From: an uncultured Chromatiaceae bacterium
GTDB lineage: Bacteria > Pseudomonadota > Gammaproteobacteria > Enterobacterales > Alteromonadaceae
Assembly: GCA_946482615.1 (NCBI GenBank)
Contig: CAMLSF010000035.1
Coordinates: 1 to 26,365 of the forward strand
DNA: 26,365 nt
Reading direction: 5' to 3'
How positions within the stretch are numbered: position 1 is the first letter of the stretch; every line of letters starts with the position of its first letter. Shown here in pieces: positions 8,736 through 18,577 of the stretch. The notes beneath the pieces are model-generated. The model was not told the origin of the DNA. It searched no databases and saw only the letters and a list, made by a program, of their open reading frames with translations. Both the position numbers and the translations under genes were made by a program.

Positions 8736-9472
8736 CACTGCGCCTCTGATTTAATAGCTACCATAGAGCAGAAGTTAAAGCACTGGAACCACAGGCTGAT
8801 ATGTTCAAAACCTGCAGCGGACAGACGGGTTTTATGTTCGGCCAGACTATCCGGCCGCATCACATTTTCAAGTGCAGTGCGTTTTTGGCTGATTTCCAGT
8901 TCGCTGTAACCATTGGCGCGTTTAAAATCATGGTGTAAATCAATCAACAGCTCATGAGTGGTTGCATCGGTTTCGATAATTTTTTCCGACAATACAAATA
9001 TGCCACCAGGTTTAAGTGCTTTATAAATGCGCTCAATTAAGCGGGCCCTGTCTTCTTTGGCTAAAAACTGCAAAGTAAAATTACTGACGACCATAGCCGC
9101 GTTTTCCATCGGAATATCACGGATATCAGCCAGTAATACGGTGGCAGGCACATCAGAGCGAAAGGCGTGCAGATGGCTGGTGCAGCGCTCCACCATAGCG
9201 GCACTGTTATCGACTCCAATCAGCTGACAACCCGGAGCTGTGATTTGACGGCGCATAGCTAAAGTCGCAGCGCCCAAAGAGCAGCCTAAATCATAAAAAT
9301 TGCTGTTGGCTTGCTGATAACGTTGGGTCAGTTTGCCTATAGTCTGAATAATGGTCTGGTAGCCTGGTACAGAACGCTGGATCATGTCCGGAAAGACATC
9401 CACTACTGCAGAGTCAAAACAAAAATCCTGAATATGGCCCAGAGGGTCGGCGTAAATATGATCTTTTTGCAT
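8735..9472 (-). CDS. cmoA: Carboxy-S-adenosyl-L-methionine synthase CmoA
   Basis: CmoA converts SAM and prephenate to carboxy-SAM, the cofactor for CmoB. The 245-aa protein (E. coli 247) has the Rossmann methyltransferase fold with [14 protein letters not shown] (60-73), [12 protein letters not shown] and SNFTLQFL. N-terminal residues [20 protein letters not shown] closely follow the family pattern. The ribosome site before the ATG is weak. It lies 64 bp after yecE and overlaps cmoB by one base. Confidence 0.97.
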   Translation of the reverse strand: MQKDHIYADPLGHIQDFCFDSAVVDVFPDMIQRSVPGYQTIIQTIGKLTQRYQQANSNFYDLGCSLGAATLAMRRQITAPGCQLIGVDNSAAMVERCTSHLHAFRSDVPATVLLADIRDIPMENAAMVVSNFTLQFLAKEDRARLIERIYKALKPGGIFVLSEKIIETDATTHELLIDLHHDFKRANGYSELEISQKRTALENVMRPDSLAEHKTRLSAAGFEHISLWFQCFNFCSMVAIKSEAQ

Positions 9473-9536
9473 CAGTGGAATAACTTCATACCTGTAATTG
9501 GCAAACAGTTTAACGTATTTCGACTTTAAGACGAAA

Positions 9537-10376
9537 TCAAAGCAAGCTTAACTGAGTCTGATCCTGTGGCCAGGGGGCGAGGATGGAATGCTCTATGCCC
9601 AAATCCTGCACAAATTGCCGTGCTAATACAGGGGCTGTTAAATTATCCGGACTATGAAAAAAGCAAAAAGGAGTTCTGCCTTCATCCAGCCATTGCCGTA
9701 CTTTATTCAGCCAAGGCTGATAATACTGCTGATTCACGGCCATATCGTCCGTGCCAACAAAACGCAACATGGGTGTGTTGGTTAATGCCACCGCATGCAC
9801 GGGCAAATAAGGTTTTTTGCGCTGGGCATCCAATAAGGCTGCTGTAGTGGCAGGCACTGAAAACAAAGCTCTGCTGTCAAAAATAACCCGTTCTGCAGCA
9901 AAGTCCCGCAGCAGTCGGTTTAGTGTAATTTCATGCTCTGCTTTATCAAAAAATACCGGATGGCGTACCTCAACGGCTACAGCAAAGGATGAGCGTAAGA
10001 GGTTAAGCATTTGTTTTAACCAGCTTAAATGCTCTGGTGAAAAAAAGGCGGGCAGTTGTAAGTGCACCAACGCCAGTTTGTTTGCCAAAGGTGCAATTAA
10101 ATCCAGCCAGAGTTGCAACTCTTCTGTTTGAAATTGTTGGAACTGGTGGCTTAAACGCTTTGGTACTTTTAAAGTAAACCTGAAGTTTTCGCTGCTTTGT
10201 TCTGCCCAGCGCGCCACAGTTTGTGGTGATGGATCGGCATAAAAACTGGTATTGCCCTCTACAGAGTTGAAATACCTACTATAGTTAGCAAGAAACTCGG
10301 ATGGCTCCAGTTTGCTGTTAAATATCAGGTTTTTCCACTGAGGGTTAGCCCAGACCGGGCAGCCAAGATAAAGCAT
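9537..10376 (-). CDS. yecE: DUF72 family protein YecE
   Basis: The 279-aa protein belongs to the DUF72/YecE family, a TIM-barrel-like fold of unknown biochemical role. Typical features are [13 protein letters not shown] at the start, [26 protein letters not shown] and [11 protein letters not shown]. coli has the same neighbourhood (yecE near cmoA and cmoB), which supports orthology and suggests a link to tRNA modification or simply old synteny. The ATG has GGGAA 6 nt upstream. It is divergent from the GGDEF gene with 81 bp between. Confidence 0.9.
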   Translation of the reverse strand: MLYLGCPVWANPQWKNLIFNSKLEPSEFLANYSRYFNSVEGNTSFYADPSPQTVARWAEQSSENFRFTLKVPKRLSHQFQQFQTEELQLWLDLIAPLANKLALVHLQLPAFFSPEHLSWLKQMLNLLRSSFAVAVEVRHPVFFDKAEHEITLNRLLRDFAAERVIFDSRALFSVPATTAALLDAQRKKPYLPVHAVALTNTPMLRFVGTDDMAVNQQYYQPWLNKVRQWLDEGRTPFCFFHSPDNLTAPVLARQFVQDLGIEHSILAPWPQDQTQLSLL

Positions 10377-10405
10377 CGGTGATTCCCGTTGTCAATGAGT
10401 TGTGT

Positions 10406-10435
10406 ATTATCGCTGTATTCAAGCTGTTAAACCAA
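10406..10435 (-). promoter_or_regulatory. Candidate promoter for yecE-cmoAB
   Basis: On the minus strand TTGGTT (10430-10435) and GATAAT (10406-10411) are separated by 18 bp. The predicted start would leave a leader of about 25 nt before the yecE ATG. Confidence 0.35.
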
Positions 10436-10457
10436 GGTAAAGATCACTGTCCTGAAC

Positions 10458-13277
10458 ATGATTAAAAAGTTGCTATTGTTGTTTGTGTTACTTACAGGCT
10501 GTACTGCTCAGGCTCAAGACTCTGCCGCCGTCAGCACTCTTCCTGCATCGCTGAAAATAGGTATATCCAGTGATACCTATCCTTATATGTTTGTCGACGA
10601 AAAAGGCCAGCCAGCGGGTCTGGTGGTGGACTACTGGCAAGAAATAGCGAGACAACAAGGGATCCGGGTTGAATTTATAGCGGCAGACTGGGCTGATACC
10701 TTAAGTATGCTGGATGCCGGATACATCGACTTGCATGGTGGCTTGGGACGTACCGCCGACAGAGAGCAGCAGTATTTATTAGGCCAGAATTATCTGGATA
10801 TTTTCAGCAATGTTTTTGTACATCGGGACTTAGCCGGTGTGCATAATTTGGCGGATTTAAAACCTCATCTGGTTGGGGTTGTAGAACGCTCTACTCATAT
10901 CGACAGCCTGACTCAGCGCCAATCTGATCTGGTATTAAAACACTATGCTTCAGTATCCCAAATGTATGATTCTGCATTAAAAGGTGAGATAAAAGCTTTT
11001 ACCGGGCTGGATCGTTTACCTCCACGTTACGCCAATTACCGCGAGCTGATGTCGTTTTATCCCGTCTACAAAAAAGTACCAATACGTAAAATAGAGCTGA
11101 CCTTTGCGGTCAGACGGGAACATCCGCAGCTATTGCAGGCTTTAATGCTGGCTGCAGATCAGGTGGCGATGACTTTTCGAGACCAGTTGGAGCGTAAATG
11201 GCTTAGTGTAGATACAGATCCTGATACGCTGTTAATTGGCGTTTCAATAGGCAACCAGCCTTATATGGACGTCAGCAGTATTGGCGATGTTCAGGGGGTT
11301 TTTGTTGATTTATGGCGTTTGTGGTCAAAAAAGACCGGCGTTGCTATTAGTTTTGTGCCTAATCAGTCGGAAGACTCACTAGCTTATTTGCGTAAAGGCC
11401 GTATTGATGTGCAAATGGCTCAGGTCGAAAACTCAGAAAAATTCACGGGTTTAAAACCTGCTTATCATCTTTACAATATTCATTCCTCTTTGTTTTATGA
11501 CAGCCAATTCGATCTTTCCGATCCGGTTCAGCTTAACAATGCCACTTTAGGCCTGTTACATACAGCAAATTTCCGTTCCCAGTTACAGCAGCAGTTGCCA
11601 AATGTTCAACTGAAAGTTTTTGACTCAGTAGAGCAGATGATTGAAGCCGTACTTAAAAAGCAACTGACGGGTTTTTTGGCGTCTGACGTTATAGTGCAAA
11701 GACGTCTGGCACAAACCAATAGCCGGGAGAGTTTTAAGGTTCTTCCCGGAATTCGTTATGAATCTGCAGTGTATTCTCTGATCCGTCTTGAGGACCAGGA
11801 GTTGTATCAACGTATCCAGCAGGGATTTTCTCAAATCAGTCTGGATGAAATGGCGGACATTGAAAAACGCTGGCTGGATAAGGATGCCGGCGGGTATTTT
11901 CAGACTTTCCGCGACAAAGTGCCGCTTACTATGGCAGAACGGCAATGGTTAAATCAGCATCAGCAGATCCGTGTTGGCGTGATGAGTGACTGGCGCCCTG
12001 TTGAGTTTGTTGACGAGAATGGGGAACCTGCGGGCCTTACATCAGACATACTGAAGTTGTTAAATCAACGTTTAGAGGCACAGTTTGTCCCAACGCCATA
12101 CAGTGACTGGGAGCTTCTGCTTGACGATTTTAAAGCGGGAAAATTGCAGATGGTGGCGAATATTTCCGACTTGCCAGATCGACGCAGTTTCAGCGCCTTT
12201 AGCAATGACTACTGGACTTTACAATGGATTATGGTTGGACGGCATGATGCGCCATTTGATGCCAAAGTGGCCCAAATGCAGGCGCAGCGTATTGCGATCA
12301 TGCATGAGTATCAGTTTGTCAAACAGCTGAAAAAGGACTTTCCACAACACAAGGTAATTGAAGTGGACAGTTTAAATGAAGGGCTTGAACTGGTGGTGTC
12401 AGGCCAGGCTGACTTTGTGCTTGATACCGTAGTGTCTTCTGGTGTCGCGCTGCGGGATCCCCGTTATATTAACTTAAGAGCTTATTTACCAACGGATTTA
12501 CCTGTTTATCCTTCTTATTTCGGCGTACACAAAGACCTGCCTGAATTGTTGATGATTTTGAATAAAGGCATCAAAACTATTAATGATACAGACCGGAAAG
12601 TGTTATTGGATAAATGGTTAAATCTGGAGATTAAACAAGGACTGGACCAAAGTCGGGTTTTTACTCTGGTGCTGCAAATTGCTGGTTTGTCGTTGGTGGT
12701 GATTGTCGGTTTTTTGATCTGGAACTTCTCGTTGCGTCGCGAAGTGAATTTGCGCCGGAAAGTGGAAGAAAAAATGCGTTTTATGGCGGGGCATGATGAT
12801 TTAACTCAACTGCCTAACCGCAGCCTGTTGATTGAGCGTCTGCAAACGGCTTTGCATCAGCATGCCCGCCATAATGAAATGCTGGCATTGATGTTTATAG
12901 ATTTAGATGGCTTTAAACAGGTCAACGACCAGTACGGCCATGATGTGGGGGACGAAATGCTGGTGAAATTATCAGCGCTTCTGAGCCACTGTGTGCGGAA
13001 AACAGATACTGTTGCCCGCTTTGGTGGCGATGAGTTTGTGATCCTGCTGACAGGTCTGGTCGACAGAGACGATGCCGCCATAGTGGCAGAAAAAATTCTA
13101 CTCTACCTGCAGGAACCACTGAACTTGTCGGTTTGTCAGGCCAGCGTAGGCGCCAGTATAGGAATAGCTATTTATCCGCATGATGGCACTGATGCAAACA
13201 CTTTACTTAAGTCCGCTGACAAGTTGATGTATCAGGTCAAGCAGCAAGGCAAAAGCCAATATCGTTTTAGCAGATAG
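10458..13277 (+). CDS. Membrane diguanylate cyclase with three periplasmic solute-binding domains
   Basis: The 939-aa protein is a predicted sensor that makes cyclic di-GMP from GTP. After a signal sequence (1-20) come three family-3 solute-binding domains in tandem, roughly 32-249, 257-473 and 502-725, each beginning with a strand such as LKIGISSDTYPYMF or IRVGVMSDWRPVEF. One membrane helix follows at about 733-757 (VFTLVLQIAGLSLVVIVGFL), then a cytosolic GGDEF domain (about 775-939). The active-site motif is intact, RFGGDEF with GGDEF at 856-860, and an RKTD I-site at 847-850 suggests product inhibition. No EAL domain is present. The signal sequence contains LTGC, which fits a lipobox with Cys15, unusual for a protein that also spans the membrane. 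The ligands are probably amino acids or similar small solutes, by family. Confidence 0.92.
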   Translation: MIKKLLLLFVLLTGCTAQAQDSAAVSTLPASLKIGISSDTYPYMFVDEKGQPAGLVVDYWQEIARQQGIRVEFIAADWADTLSMLDAGYIDLHGGLGRTADREQQYLLGQNYLDIFSNVFVHRDLAGVHNLADLKPHLVGVVERSTHIDSLTQRQSDLVLKHYASVSQMYDSALKGEIKAFTGLDRLPPRYANYRELMSFYPVYKKVPIRKIELTFAVRREHPQLLQALMLAADQVAMTFRDQLERKWLSVDTDPDTLLIGVSIGNQPYMDVSSIGDVQGVFVDLWRLWSKKTGVAISFVPNQSEDSLAYLRKGRIDVQMAQVENSEKFTGLKPAYHLYNIHSSLFYDSQFDLSDPVQLNNATLGLLHTANFRSQLQQQLPNVQLKVFDSVEQMIEAVLKKQLTGFLASDVIVQRRLAQTNSRESFKVLPGIRYESAVYSLIRLEDQELYQRIQQGFSQISLDEMADIEKRWLDKDAGGYFQTFRDKVPLTMAERQWLNQHQQIRVGVMSDWRPVEFVDENGEPAGLTSDILKLLNQRLEAQFVPTPYSDWELLLDDFKAGKLQMVANISDLPDRRSFSAFSNDYWTLQWIMVGRHDAPFDAKVAQMQAQRIAIMHEYQFVKQLKKDFPQHKVIEVDSLNEGLELVVSGQADFVLDTVVSSGVALRDPRYINLRAYLPTDLPVYPSYFGVHKDLPELLMILNKGIKTINDTDRKVLLDKWLNLEIKQGLDQSRVFTLVLQIAGLSLVVIVGFLIWNFSLRREVNLRRKVEEKMRFMAGHDDLTQLPNRSLLIERLQTALHQHARHNEMLALMFIDLDGFKQVNDQYGHDVGDEMLVKLSALLSHCVRKTDTVARFGGDEFVILLTGLVDRDDAAIVAEKILLYLQEPLNLSVCQASVGASIGIAIYPHDGTDANTLLKSADKLMYQVKQQGKSQYRFSR

Positions 13278-13339
13278 CCTTCAAGCGCTGTCCTGAGCAA
13301 TAAAATTTAGTTCGTAATGATCAAGTGGCTTTAAGGGCA

Positions 13340-13367
13340 GTGACATTAATCGTCTTTTCTATATAAT
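13340..13367 (+). promoter_or_regulatory. Probable aspS promoter
   Basis: GTGACA (13340-13345) and a perfect TATAAT (13362-13367) are separated by 16 bp. The predicted transcript starts about 45 nt before the aspS ATG. Confidence 0.6.
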
Positions 13368-13417
13368 TAGCGCTCATTTTCGCAGGCAGATTAAAGTTCG
13401 ACTGAAAGGATAAGTTA

Positions 13418-15193
13418 ATGCGTAGCCATTATTGCGGTTCATTAAAGGCAGAAAACATTGGTCAACAGGTGTCATTGTGTGGGTGGGTGAACCGCCGCCG
13501 TGACTTAGGTGGTTTGATTTTTATTGACCTGCGCGACCGCGAAGGCCTGGTTCAGGTATTTTTTGATCCGGATTTAACCGACTTATTCACTCAGGCTGCT
13601 GATTTACGTAATGAATACTGTGTACAACTGACTGGCACAGTGCGTGCCCGTCCTGACTCTCAGGTCAACAGCGAGATGGCGACAGGTGAAGTCGAGGTGT
13701 ATGCCTCCAGCCTGACTATTCTGAATAAATCTGCGCCAATCCCGCTGGATCCGAACCAGAACAACAGCGAAGAGCAACGCTTAAAATACCGTTACATTGA
13801 TTTACGCCGTCCTTTGATGAGTGACCGCTTAAAGTTCCGCGCAAAAGTCACCAGCTTTGTACGTAACTTTATGGACAGCAAAGGCTTTTTGGACGTGGAA
13901 ACCCCAATTCTGACCAAAGCGACCCCAGAAGGCGCACGGGACTATTTAGTGCCAAGCCGCACCCACAAAGGCCAGTTTTTTGCTTTGCCACAATCACCTC
14001 AGCTGTTTAAACAATTGCTGATGATGGCGGGTCTGGATCGTTATTACCAAATCGTCAAATGTTTCCGTGACGAAGATTTACGTGCTGACCGTCAGCCGGA
14101 ATTTACTCAGATTGATATCGAGACATCATTCATGACCTCAGAGCAGGTGATGGAAGTGACAGAGCAGATGGTGCATCAGATGTTCCTTCAGCTGTTGAAT
14201 GTTGATTTGGGCAAAATGCCTCGTATGACGTACAACGAAGCCATGCGTTTATACGGTTCAGATAAACCTGATCTGCGTAACCCTATGCAGTTTGTTGACG
14301 TGGCCGATCTGTTAAAAGAGGTTGAGTTTAAAGTCTTCTCTGGCCCGGCTAATGATAAAAAAGGCCGTGTGGTGGCGTTAAAAGTGCCAGGCGCTGCGGA
14401 AAAAGTCTCGCGCAAAGACATCGACAATTACACTGCTTTTGTTGGCATATACGGCGCTAAAGGTCTGGCCTGGTTAAAAGTGAACGACATCAGTGCCGGT
14501 GCTGAAGGTATCCAGTCACCTGTGGCTAAATTTTTAACGCCTGAAATTATCAGCGAAATTTTAAAACGCACAGAAGCAACTACTGGTGACTTAATTTTCT
14601 TCGGTGCTGACAGCTACAAAGTGGTGTGTGAAGCTATGGGCGCGTTACGCCTGAAGTTAGGTGAAGATTTAGGTTTAACAGTGCAGGGCTGGAAGCCATT
14701 GTGGGTGGTGGACTTCCCGATGTTTGAAGAAAACGATGATGGCAGTTTCTCTGCTGTGCACCATCCGTTTACTTCACCTCTGGATACAGCTGAGTTTTTG
14801 GCGACTGAAATGGACAAGCTGGATCACAGAGCTTTGTTATCCAATGCCTACGACATGGTCCTCAACGGTACTGAGTTAGGTGGTGGTTCTGTGCGTATTC
14901 ACACGCCGGATGTGCAGGCGAAAGTATTCCAGTTACTGGGCATCAGCGATGAAGAAGCGGCTGAGAAGTTTGGTTTCTTACTGGAAGCCTTACGTTATGG
15001 TGCTCCACCACATGCAGGTTTAGCTTTTGGTTTAGATCGTCTGGTGATGTTAATGACAGGAGCCAGTTCTATTCGTGATGTGATGGCGTTTCCAAAAACA
15101 GCCACTGCAGCTTGTCCTCTGACTGATGCTCCGGGTGAAGCCAATCCGGCTCAGCTGGCAGAGCTGGGTATTCAGGTAGTGAAAAAGCAATAA
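13418..15193 (+). CDS. aspS: Aspartyl-tRNA synthetase
   Basis: AspS charges tRNA-Asp with aspartate in the cytosol. The 591-aa protein (E. coli 590) is of the bacterial class IIb type. It has an N-terminal OB-fold anticodon domain with [20 protein letters not shown], class II motif 2 [20 protein letters not shown], the bacterial GAD insertion in the middle, and motif 3 [15 protein letters not shown] near the C-terminus, followed by [16 protein letters not shown] lies 7 nt before the ATG. It has its own promoter and a terminator at 15239-15265. Confidence 0.98.
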   Translation: MRSHYCGSLKAENIGQQVSLCGWVNRRRDLGGLIFIDLRDREGLVQVFFDPDLTDLFTQAADLRNEYCVQLTGTVRARPDSQVNSEMATGEVEVYASSLTILNKSAPIPLDPNQNNSEEQRLKYRYIDLRRPLMSDRLKFRAKVTSFVRNFMDSKGFLDVETPILTKATPEGARDYLVPSRTHKGQFFALPQSPQLFKQLLMMAGLDRYYQIVKCFRDEDLRADRQPEFTQIDIETSFMTSEQVMEVTEQMVHQMFLQLLNVDLGKMPRMTYNEAMRLYGSDKPDLRNPMQFVDVADLLKEVEFKVFSGPANDKKGRVVALKVPGAAEKVSRKDIDNYTAFVGIYGAKGLAWLKVNDISAGAEGIQSPVAKFLTPEIISEILKRTEATTGDLIFFGADSYKVVCEAMGALRLKLGEDLGLTVQGWKPLWVVDFPMFEENDDGSFSAVHHPFTSPLDTAEFLATEMDKLDHRALLSNAYDMVLNGTELGGGSVRIHTPDVQAKVFQLLGISDEEAAEKFGFLLEALRYGAPPHAGLAFGLDRLVMLMTGASSIRDVMAFPKTATAACPLTDAPGEANPAQLAELGIQVVKKQ

Positions 15194-15238
15194 TGCATGA
15201 GCTGCACCGCTGTTGTGTGCGCTTTTGATACACTATGT

Positions 15239-15265
15239 TGAAGCGGCTCAGGCCGCTTCAGTTTT
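15239..15265 (+). terminator. Rho-independent terminator after aspS
   Basis: TGAAGCGGC and GCCGCTTCA form a perfect 9-bp stem with a TCAG loop, followed by GTTTTAT. It separates aspS from yebC, although the T run is short and some read-through is likely. Confidence 0.75.
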
Positions 15266-15290
15266 ATAATAACAATGGAGTTTGATGCAC

Positions 15291-16031
15291 ATGGCTGGTC
15301 ATAGTAAATGGGCTAACATGAAGCACCGTAAGGCTCGTCAGGATGCCAAGCGGGTCAAAATTTTCACTAAACTTATTCGCGAGCTGACAGTGTCAGCCCG
15401 CATCAGTCCTGACGTCGATGCGAACCCTCGTTTACGTACTGCAGTGGCCAAAGCACTGCTGAATAATATGACCCGGGATGCGATAGACCGCGCTATTAAA
15501 CGCGGTGCCGGTGAGCAGGATGGCAGCAATTATGAAGAGCTGGTGTACGAAGGGTATGGCCCTTGTGGTGTGGCCATAGTAGTTGAAACTCTGACCGACA
15601 ACCATAAACGTACAGTGGCCGATGTGCGTAGTGCTTTTACCAAATACGGCAATATGGGCACTGCGGGGTCGGTCAGCTATTTATTCAGTAAAAAAGGCAT
15701 GATCTCTTTTGCGCCGGGTTTATCTGAAGATCAGGTGCTGGACATAGCGCTGGACGCTGGTGCTGAAGATGTGGTGAGTCATGAGGATGGCAGTATTGAA
15801 GTCATCACCAGTCCCGACAGTTTTAACGATGTACGTGAGGCCTTAGAAGCTGCCAGGTTAGTAGCGGATGACGCTGAAATCACTATGGTGCCTTCGGTCA
15901 AAGCTGAAGTGGACGCAGAACATGTAGTGAAGTTTTTTAAACTGATCGACATGCTGGAAGATTTCGATGATGTGCAAAACGTCTACCACAATGCTGACAT
16001 TGCGGATGACGTCATGGCGCTTGTGCCTTAA
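15291..16031 (+). CDS. yebC: YebC/TACO1 family protein
   Basis: The 246-aa product begins [20 protein letters not shown], the conserved family start, and continues with [19 protein letters not shown] and [19 protein letters not shown]. Family members have been described as DNA-binding regulators and, more recently, as factors that relieve ribosome stalling at proline-rich sequences. Which applies here cannot be told from sequence. In-frame starts exist at 15282 (TTG) and 15285 (ATG); 15291 is chosen for the conserved MAGHSK start, although GGAG is 10 nt away from it. The stop overlaps the ruvC start (TAATG), so yebC is coupled to ruvCAB, the usual gammaproteobacterial order. Confidence 0.96.
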   Translation: MAGHSKWANMKHRKARQDAKRVKIFTKLIRELTVSARISPDVDANPRLRTAVAKALLNNMTRDAIDRAIKRGAGEQDGSNYEELVYEGYGPCGVAIVVETLTDNHKRTVADVRSAFTKYGNMGTAGSVSYLFSKKGMISFAPGLSEDQVLDIALDAGAEDVVSHEDGSIEVITSPDSFNDVREALEAARLVADDAEITMVPSVKAEVDAEHVVKFFKLIDMLEDFDDVQNVYHNADIADDVMALVP

Positions 16032-16552
16032 TGGCTATTATCCTTGGTATAGACCCCGGCAGCCGGTTAACAGGCTACGGGGTGGTTCGCCAGACAGGGC
16101 AGAAATTCGAGTACATTGCCAGCGGTTGTATTCGTTTGACACTCAATGATATCCCCGATCGGTTAAAGCAAATATTTGACGGTGTCAGTGAAATTATTCA
16201 GCAAACCCAGCCAGATGTTTTTGCCATAGAGCAGGTATTTATGGCACGTAACCCGGATTCGGCTTTAAAGCTGGGACAAGCCCGTGGTGCTGCTATAGTG
16301 GCCGCTAAAAATGCTGGTCTTGAGGTGTTTGAATACTCAGCCCGTCAGGTTAAACAAGCCGTAGTGGGGACCGGGGCAGCAGATAAAACTCAGGTGCAGC
16401 ATATGATCCGCACCTTATTAAAATTACCAGGCAATCCACAGGCCGATGCCGCGGACGCCCTTGCCGTAGCTATGTGTCACGGGCATACTCACCAAAGTTT
16501 ATTGCATATGGCAGGCCAGGCCACTAAAACTGTGCGCGGCCGCCTGCGCTGA
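16031..16552 (+). CDS. ruvC: Holliday junction endonuclease RuvC
   Basis: RuvC cuts Holliday junctions symmetrically as a dimer, working with RuvAB. At 173 aa it equals E. coli RuvC in length. The four acidic metal ligands are present: Asp8, Glu67 (FAIEQVF), Asp139 and Asp142 (QADAADALA), which are D7/E66/D138/D141 in the usual numbering without Met. The ATG overlaps the yebC stop by one base, and ruvA follows after 26 bp. Confidence 0.98.
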   Translation: MAIILGIDPGSRLTGYGVVRQTGQKFEYIASGCIRLTLNDIPDRLKQIFDGVSEIIQQTQPDVFAIEQVFMARNPDSALKLGQARGAAIVAAKNAGLEVFEYSARQVKQAVVGTGAADKTQVQHMIRTLLKLPGNPQADAADALAVAMCHGHTHQSLLHMAGQATKTVRGRLR

Positions 16553-16578
16553 TTTTTTAAAGACCGGAGCTTTTAATT

Positions 16579-17202
16579 GTGATTGGATTGTTACGCGGTG
16601 TTATTTTAGAAAAGCAGGCGCCGGATTTATTGATTGATGTGGCAGGTGTGGGCTACGAAGTGCAACTGCCTCTGACCAGTTTTTATAAATTACCTGAAGT
16701 TGGCAAAGAAGCTGTGATCTATACCCATTTTGTGGTGCGTGAAGATGCGCAGCTGCTGTATGGCTTTCATACCAGCACAGAGCGGGCTTTATTTCGCCAA
16801 CTGATCAAAGCCAATGGCATAGGACCTAAGTTAGCTCTTACTATCTTATCCGGTCTTTCGGCGCAGCAATTTGTCCGTTGTGTGCAACATGACGATATCA
16901 GCACCCTGGTGAAATTACCTGGTGTAGGTAAAAAAACTGCCGAACGTTTATTGATCGAAATGCGCGACCGCCTGAAAGACTGGGGTCTGAATATCAGCAC
17001 TCCGGTCACCGATCATTTGGTGCTTTCTGGTGATGAAGTGGAGTCTTTTGAACTGGTCGAAAGTGCAGAGCAGGATGCGATCAGTGCGTTAGTGGCGTTG
17101 GGTTATAGTCAGATGCAAGCCAGCAAAGCAGTACAAAAAATTAAGCAGGCCGATATGAGCAGTGAGCAGCTGATCAAACTGGCGCTGCGCAGTATGATTT
17201 AA
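16579..17202 (+). CDS. ruvA: Holliday junction branch migration protein RuvA
   Basis: RuvA binds the four-way junction as a tetramer and loads the RuvB motor. The 207-aa protein (E. coli 203) starts with a GTG codon in the sequence [13 protein letters not shown], preceded by GGAG at 9-nt spacing. It shows the N-terminal OB domain, two helix-hairpin-helix motifs ([14 protein letters not shown] and [16 protein letters not shown]) and the C-terminal RuvB-binding domain ([16 protein letters not shown]). Twelve bases separate it from ruvB. Confidence 0.98.
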   Translation: MIGLLRGVILEKQAPDLLIDVAGVGYEVQLPLTSFYKLPEVGKEAVIYTHFVVREDAQLLYGFHTSTERALFRQLIKANGIGPKLALTILSGLSAQQFVRCVQHDDISTLVKLPGVGKKTAERLLIEMRDRLKDWGLNISTPVTDHLVLSGDEVESFELVESAEQDAISALVALGYSQMQASKAVQKIKQADMSSEQLIKLALRSMI

Positions 17203-17214
17203 ACAGGACCTCCT

Positions 17215-18225
17215 ATGATAGAAGCCGATCGTCTGATCGACACCAAAGCCAGTCGCGAAGATGAGCTGATTGACCGTGCCATCCGGCCAAAATCCTTGGC
17301 GGATTACACTGGTCAGCCTCATGTAAAAGAACAAATGGCGATTTTTATCGAAGCGGCCCGTGGTCGTGGTGAGCCTTTGGATCATCTGCTGATCTTCGGA
17401 CCACCGGGTTTAGGGAAAACCACTCTTGCTATGGTGGTGGCCAATGAAATGGGGGTGAATATTAAAAATACCTCAGGGCCTGTGCTGGAAAAAGCCGGTG
17501 ATTTAGCTGCACTGCTGACGAACCTGGAACCCAACGACGTACTGTTTATTGATGAAATTCACAGGTTAAGTCCGGTCGTTGAAGAAATTTTGTATCCGGC
17601 TATGGAGGATTATCAGCTGGATATCATGATAGGCGAGGGGCCTGCCGCCCGTTCTATCAAGCTTGAGCTGCCACCTTTTACCTTAATAGGGGCGACCACC
17701 AGGGCTGGCGCTTTAACTTCACCGCTACGTGATCGCTTTGGTATAGTGCAGCGGCTGGAGTTTTATAAAACCGAAGAGCTGGCGCAAATCATTTTGCGTT
17801 CTGCCCATTATCTGAATTTAGAGCTGGAGTTACCTGCTGCCACAGAGATCGCCCGCCGTTCCCGTGGCACTCCCCGAATTGCCAACCGTTTGTTAAGACG
17901 GGTACGGGATTATGCACAGGTCAAATCCAGTGGATTAGTGCCTGTAGAAATTGCTTCTGCTGCTTTGCATATGGTGGATGTAGATGCCAGTGGCTTTGAC
18001 TATATGGACCGCAAGTTAATGCTGGCTATTATTGAGAAATTCGGTGGTGGTCCTGTCGGGCTGGATAACCTGGCGGCGGCTATAGGCGAAGAAAAAGAAA
18101 CCATTGAAGATGTGATAGAACCTTTTTTAATTCAGCAAGGTTTTATCCAGCGCACACCACGGGGCCGTATTGTCTCACCAGCCGCCTACAAACACTTTGG
18201 TTTTGATTTACCAGAATCGAATTAA
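17215..18225 (+). CDS. ruvB: Holliday junction branch migration ATPase RuvB
   Basis: RuvB is the hexameric AAA+ motor that drives branch migration. The 336-aa length is the same as in E. coli. Walker A is GPPGLGKTT (62-70) and Walker B has DEIH (113-116). [18 protein letters not shown] carries the sensor and arginine-finger region. A C-terminal winged helix ends in [24 protein letters not shown] lies 8 nt before the ATG. It is the last gene of yebC-ruvCAB and is followed by a terminator at 18281. Confidence 0.98.
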   Translation: MIEADRLIDTKASREDELIDRAIRPKSLADYTGQPHVKEQMAIFIEAARGRGEPLDHLLIFGPPGLGKTTLAMVVANEMGVNIKNTSGPVLEKAGDLAALLTNLEPNDVLFIDEIHRLSPVVEEILYPAMEDYQLDIMIGEGPAARSIKLELPPFTLIGATTRAGALTSPLRDRFGIVQRLEFYKTEELAQIILRSAHYLNLELELPAATEIARRSRGTPRIANRLLRRVRDYAQVKSSGLVPVEIASAALHMVDVDASGFDYMDRKLMLAIIEKFGGGPVGLDNLAAAIGEEKETIEDVIEPFLIQQGFIQRTPRGRIVSPAAYKHFGFDLPESN

Positions 18226-18280
18226 GGATTTCGTGTGAGGTGCTGAGTGATGGCCTGATAAATGTCACTGTCTGAATAAC

Positions 18281-18301
18281 AAAAACGCTGGGAGCGTTTT
18301 T
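18281..18301 (+). terminator. Terminator after ruvB
   Basis: AAAAACGCT and AGCGTTTTT form a 9-bp stem with a GGG loop. The arms supply a U run on either strand, so it can work in both directions. It lies 55 bp after the ruvB stop. Confidence 0.8.
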
Positions 18302-18326
18302 GAACATCGGAGTGTAACGACGATGG

Positions 18327-18359
18327 CCCGGAGGGTGGAGGGCAGGATGCCCGGAATAA
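18327..18359 (+). repeat. Iterated two-hairpin GC motif, copy 1
   Basis: Two tiny hairpins lie in series: CCC-GGA-GGG (18327-18335), linker TGGA, then GGGCA-GGA-TGCCC (18340-18352), followed by GGAATAA. The 27 bp at 18333-18359 are identical to 26305-26331. Its role is unknown; intergenic position and small hairpins resemble a genus-specific REP-like family. Confidence 0.7.
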
Positions 18360-18383
18360 AAAAAGCCCGCTAATTTAGCGGGC
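18358..18383 (-). terminator. Minus-facing terminator without a minus-strand gene
   Basis: GCCCGCT (18365-18371) and AGCGGGC (18377-18383) form a 7-bp stem with a five-base loop; the A run at 18358-18364 gives seven U on the minus strand. Nothing on the plus strand follows it that looks like a U run. There is no minus-strand protein gene in the 550 bp upstream, so it implies a non-coding transcript or antisense control. Confidence 0.75.
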
Positions 18384-18577
18384 GAATGCAACAAGTTGAA
18401 GTAAATCTTCAAAATCCAGGGAACATGTTGAGAAGCAACATAATCATCTTCGAACAGATAATCACATCACCAGTATTCATCACTAAAGTTGGGCACAGGG
18501 GCCGGAACTTTTGCGCTAGCTCAGAACACGGGGGCATTGTAGGGAGTTAGTGCTTTTACTTCAAACTAGAAAAATTG
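18358..18577 (-). ncRNA. Candidate structured RNA, strand not certain
   Basis: If read on the minus strand, a transcript from about 18577 would end at the terminator above, about 220 nt. TTGAAGTAAA near its start pairs perfectly with TTTACTTCAA near its end (18555-18564 with 18396-18405), a long-range closing stem. An inner hairpin (about 18442-18465) with a UUCG-containing loop pairs over nine positions on the minus strand using G-U pairs that become mismatches on the plus strand. Against this, the hairpin 18513-18553 pairs better on the plus strand. A weak TAATCT -10 lies at 18585-18590. I do not recognise a known RNA family; 6S, 4.5S and tmRNA were considered and do not fit. Confidence 0.3.

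Noticed and set aside
9514..9537. ATTTCG/CGAAAT inverted repeat after the yecE stop
   Set aside because: Short AT-rich stem without a U run; too weak to call a terminator.
18143..18412. Minus-strand frame of 89 codons over the end of ruvB
   Set aside because: It crosses two terminators and the repeat and overlaps ruvB; not a plausible gene.
18511..18524. GCGCTAGCTCAG resembling a tRNA D arm
   Set aside because: No anticodon arm, T arm or matching acceptor stem follows.
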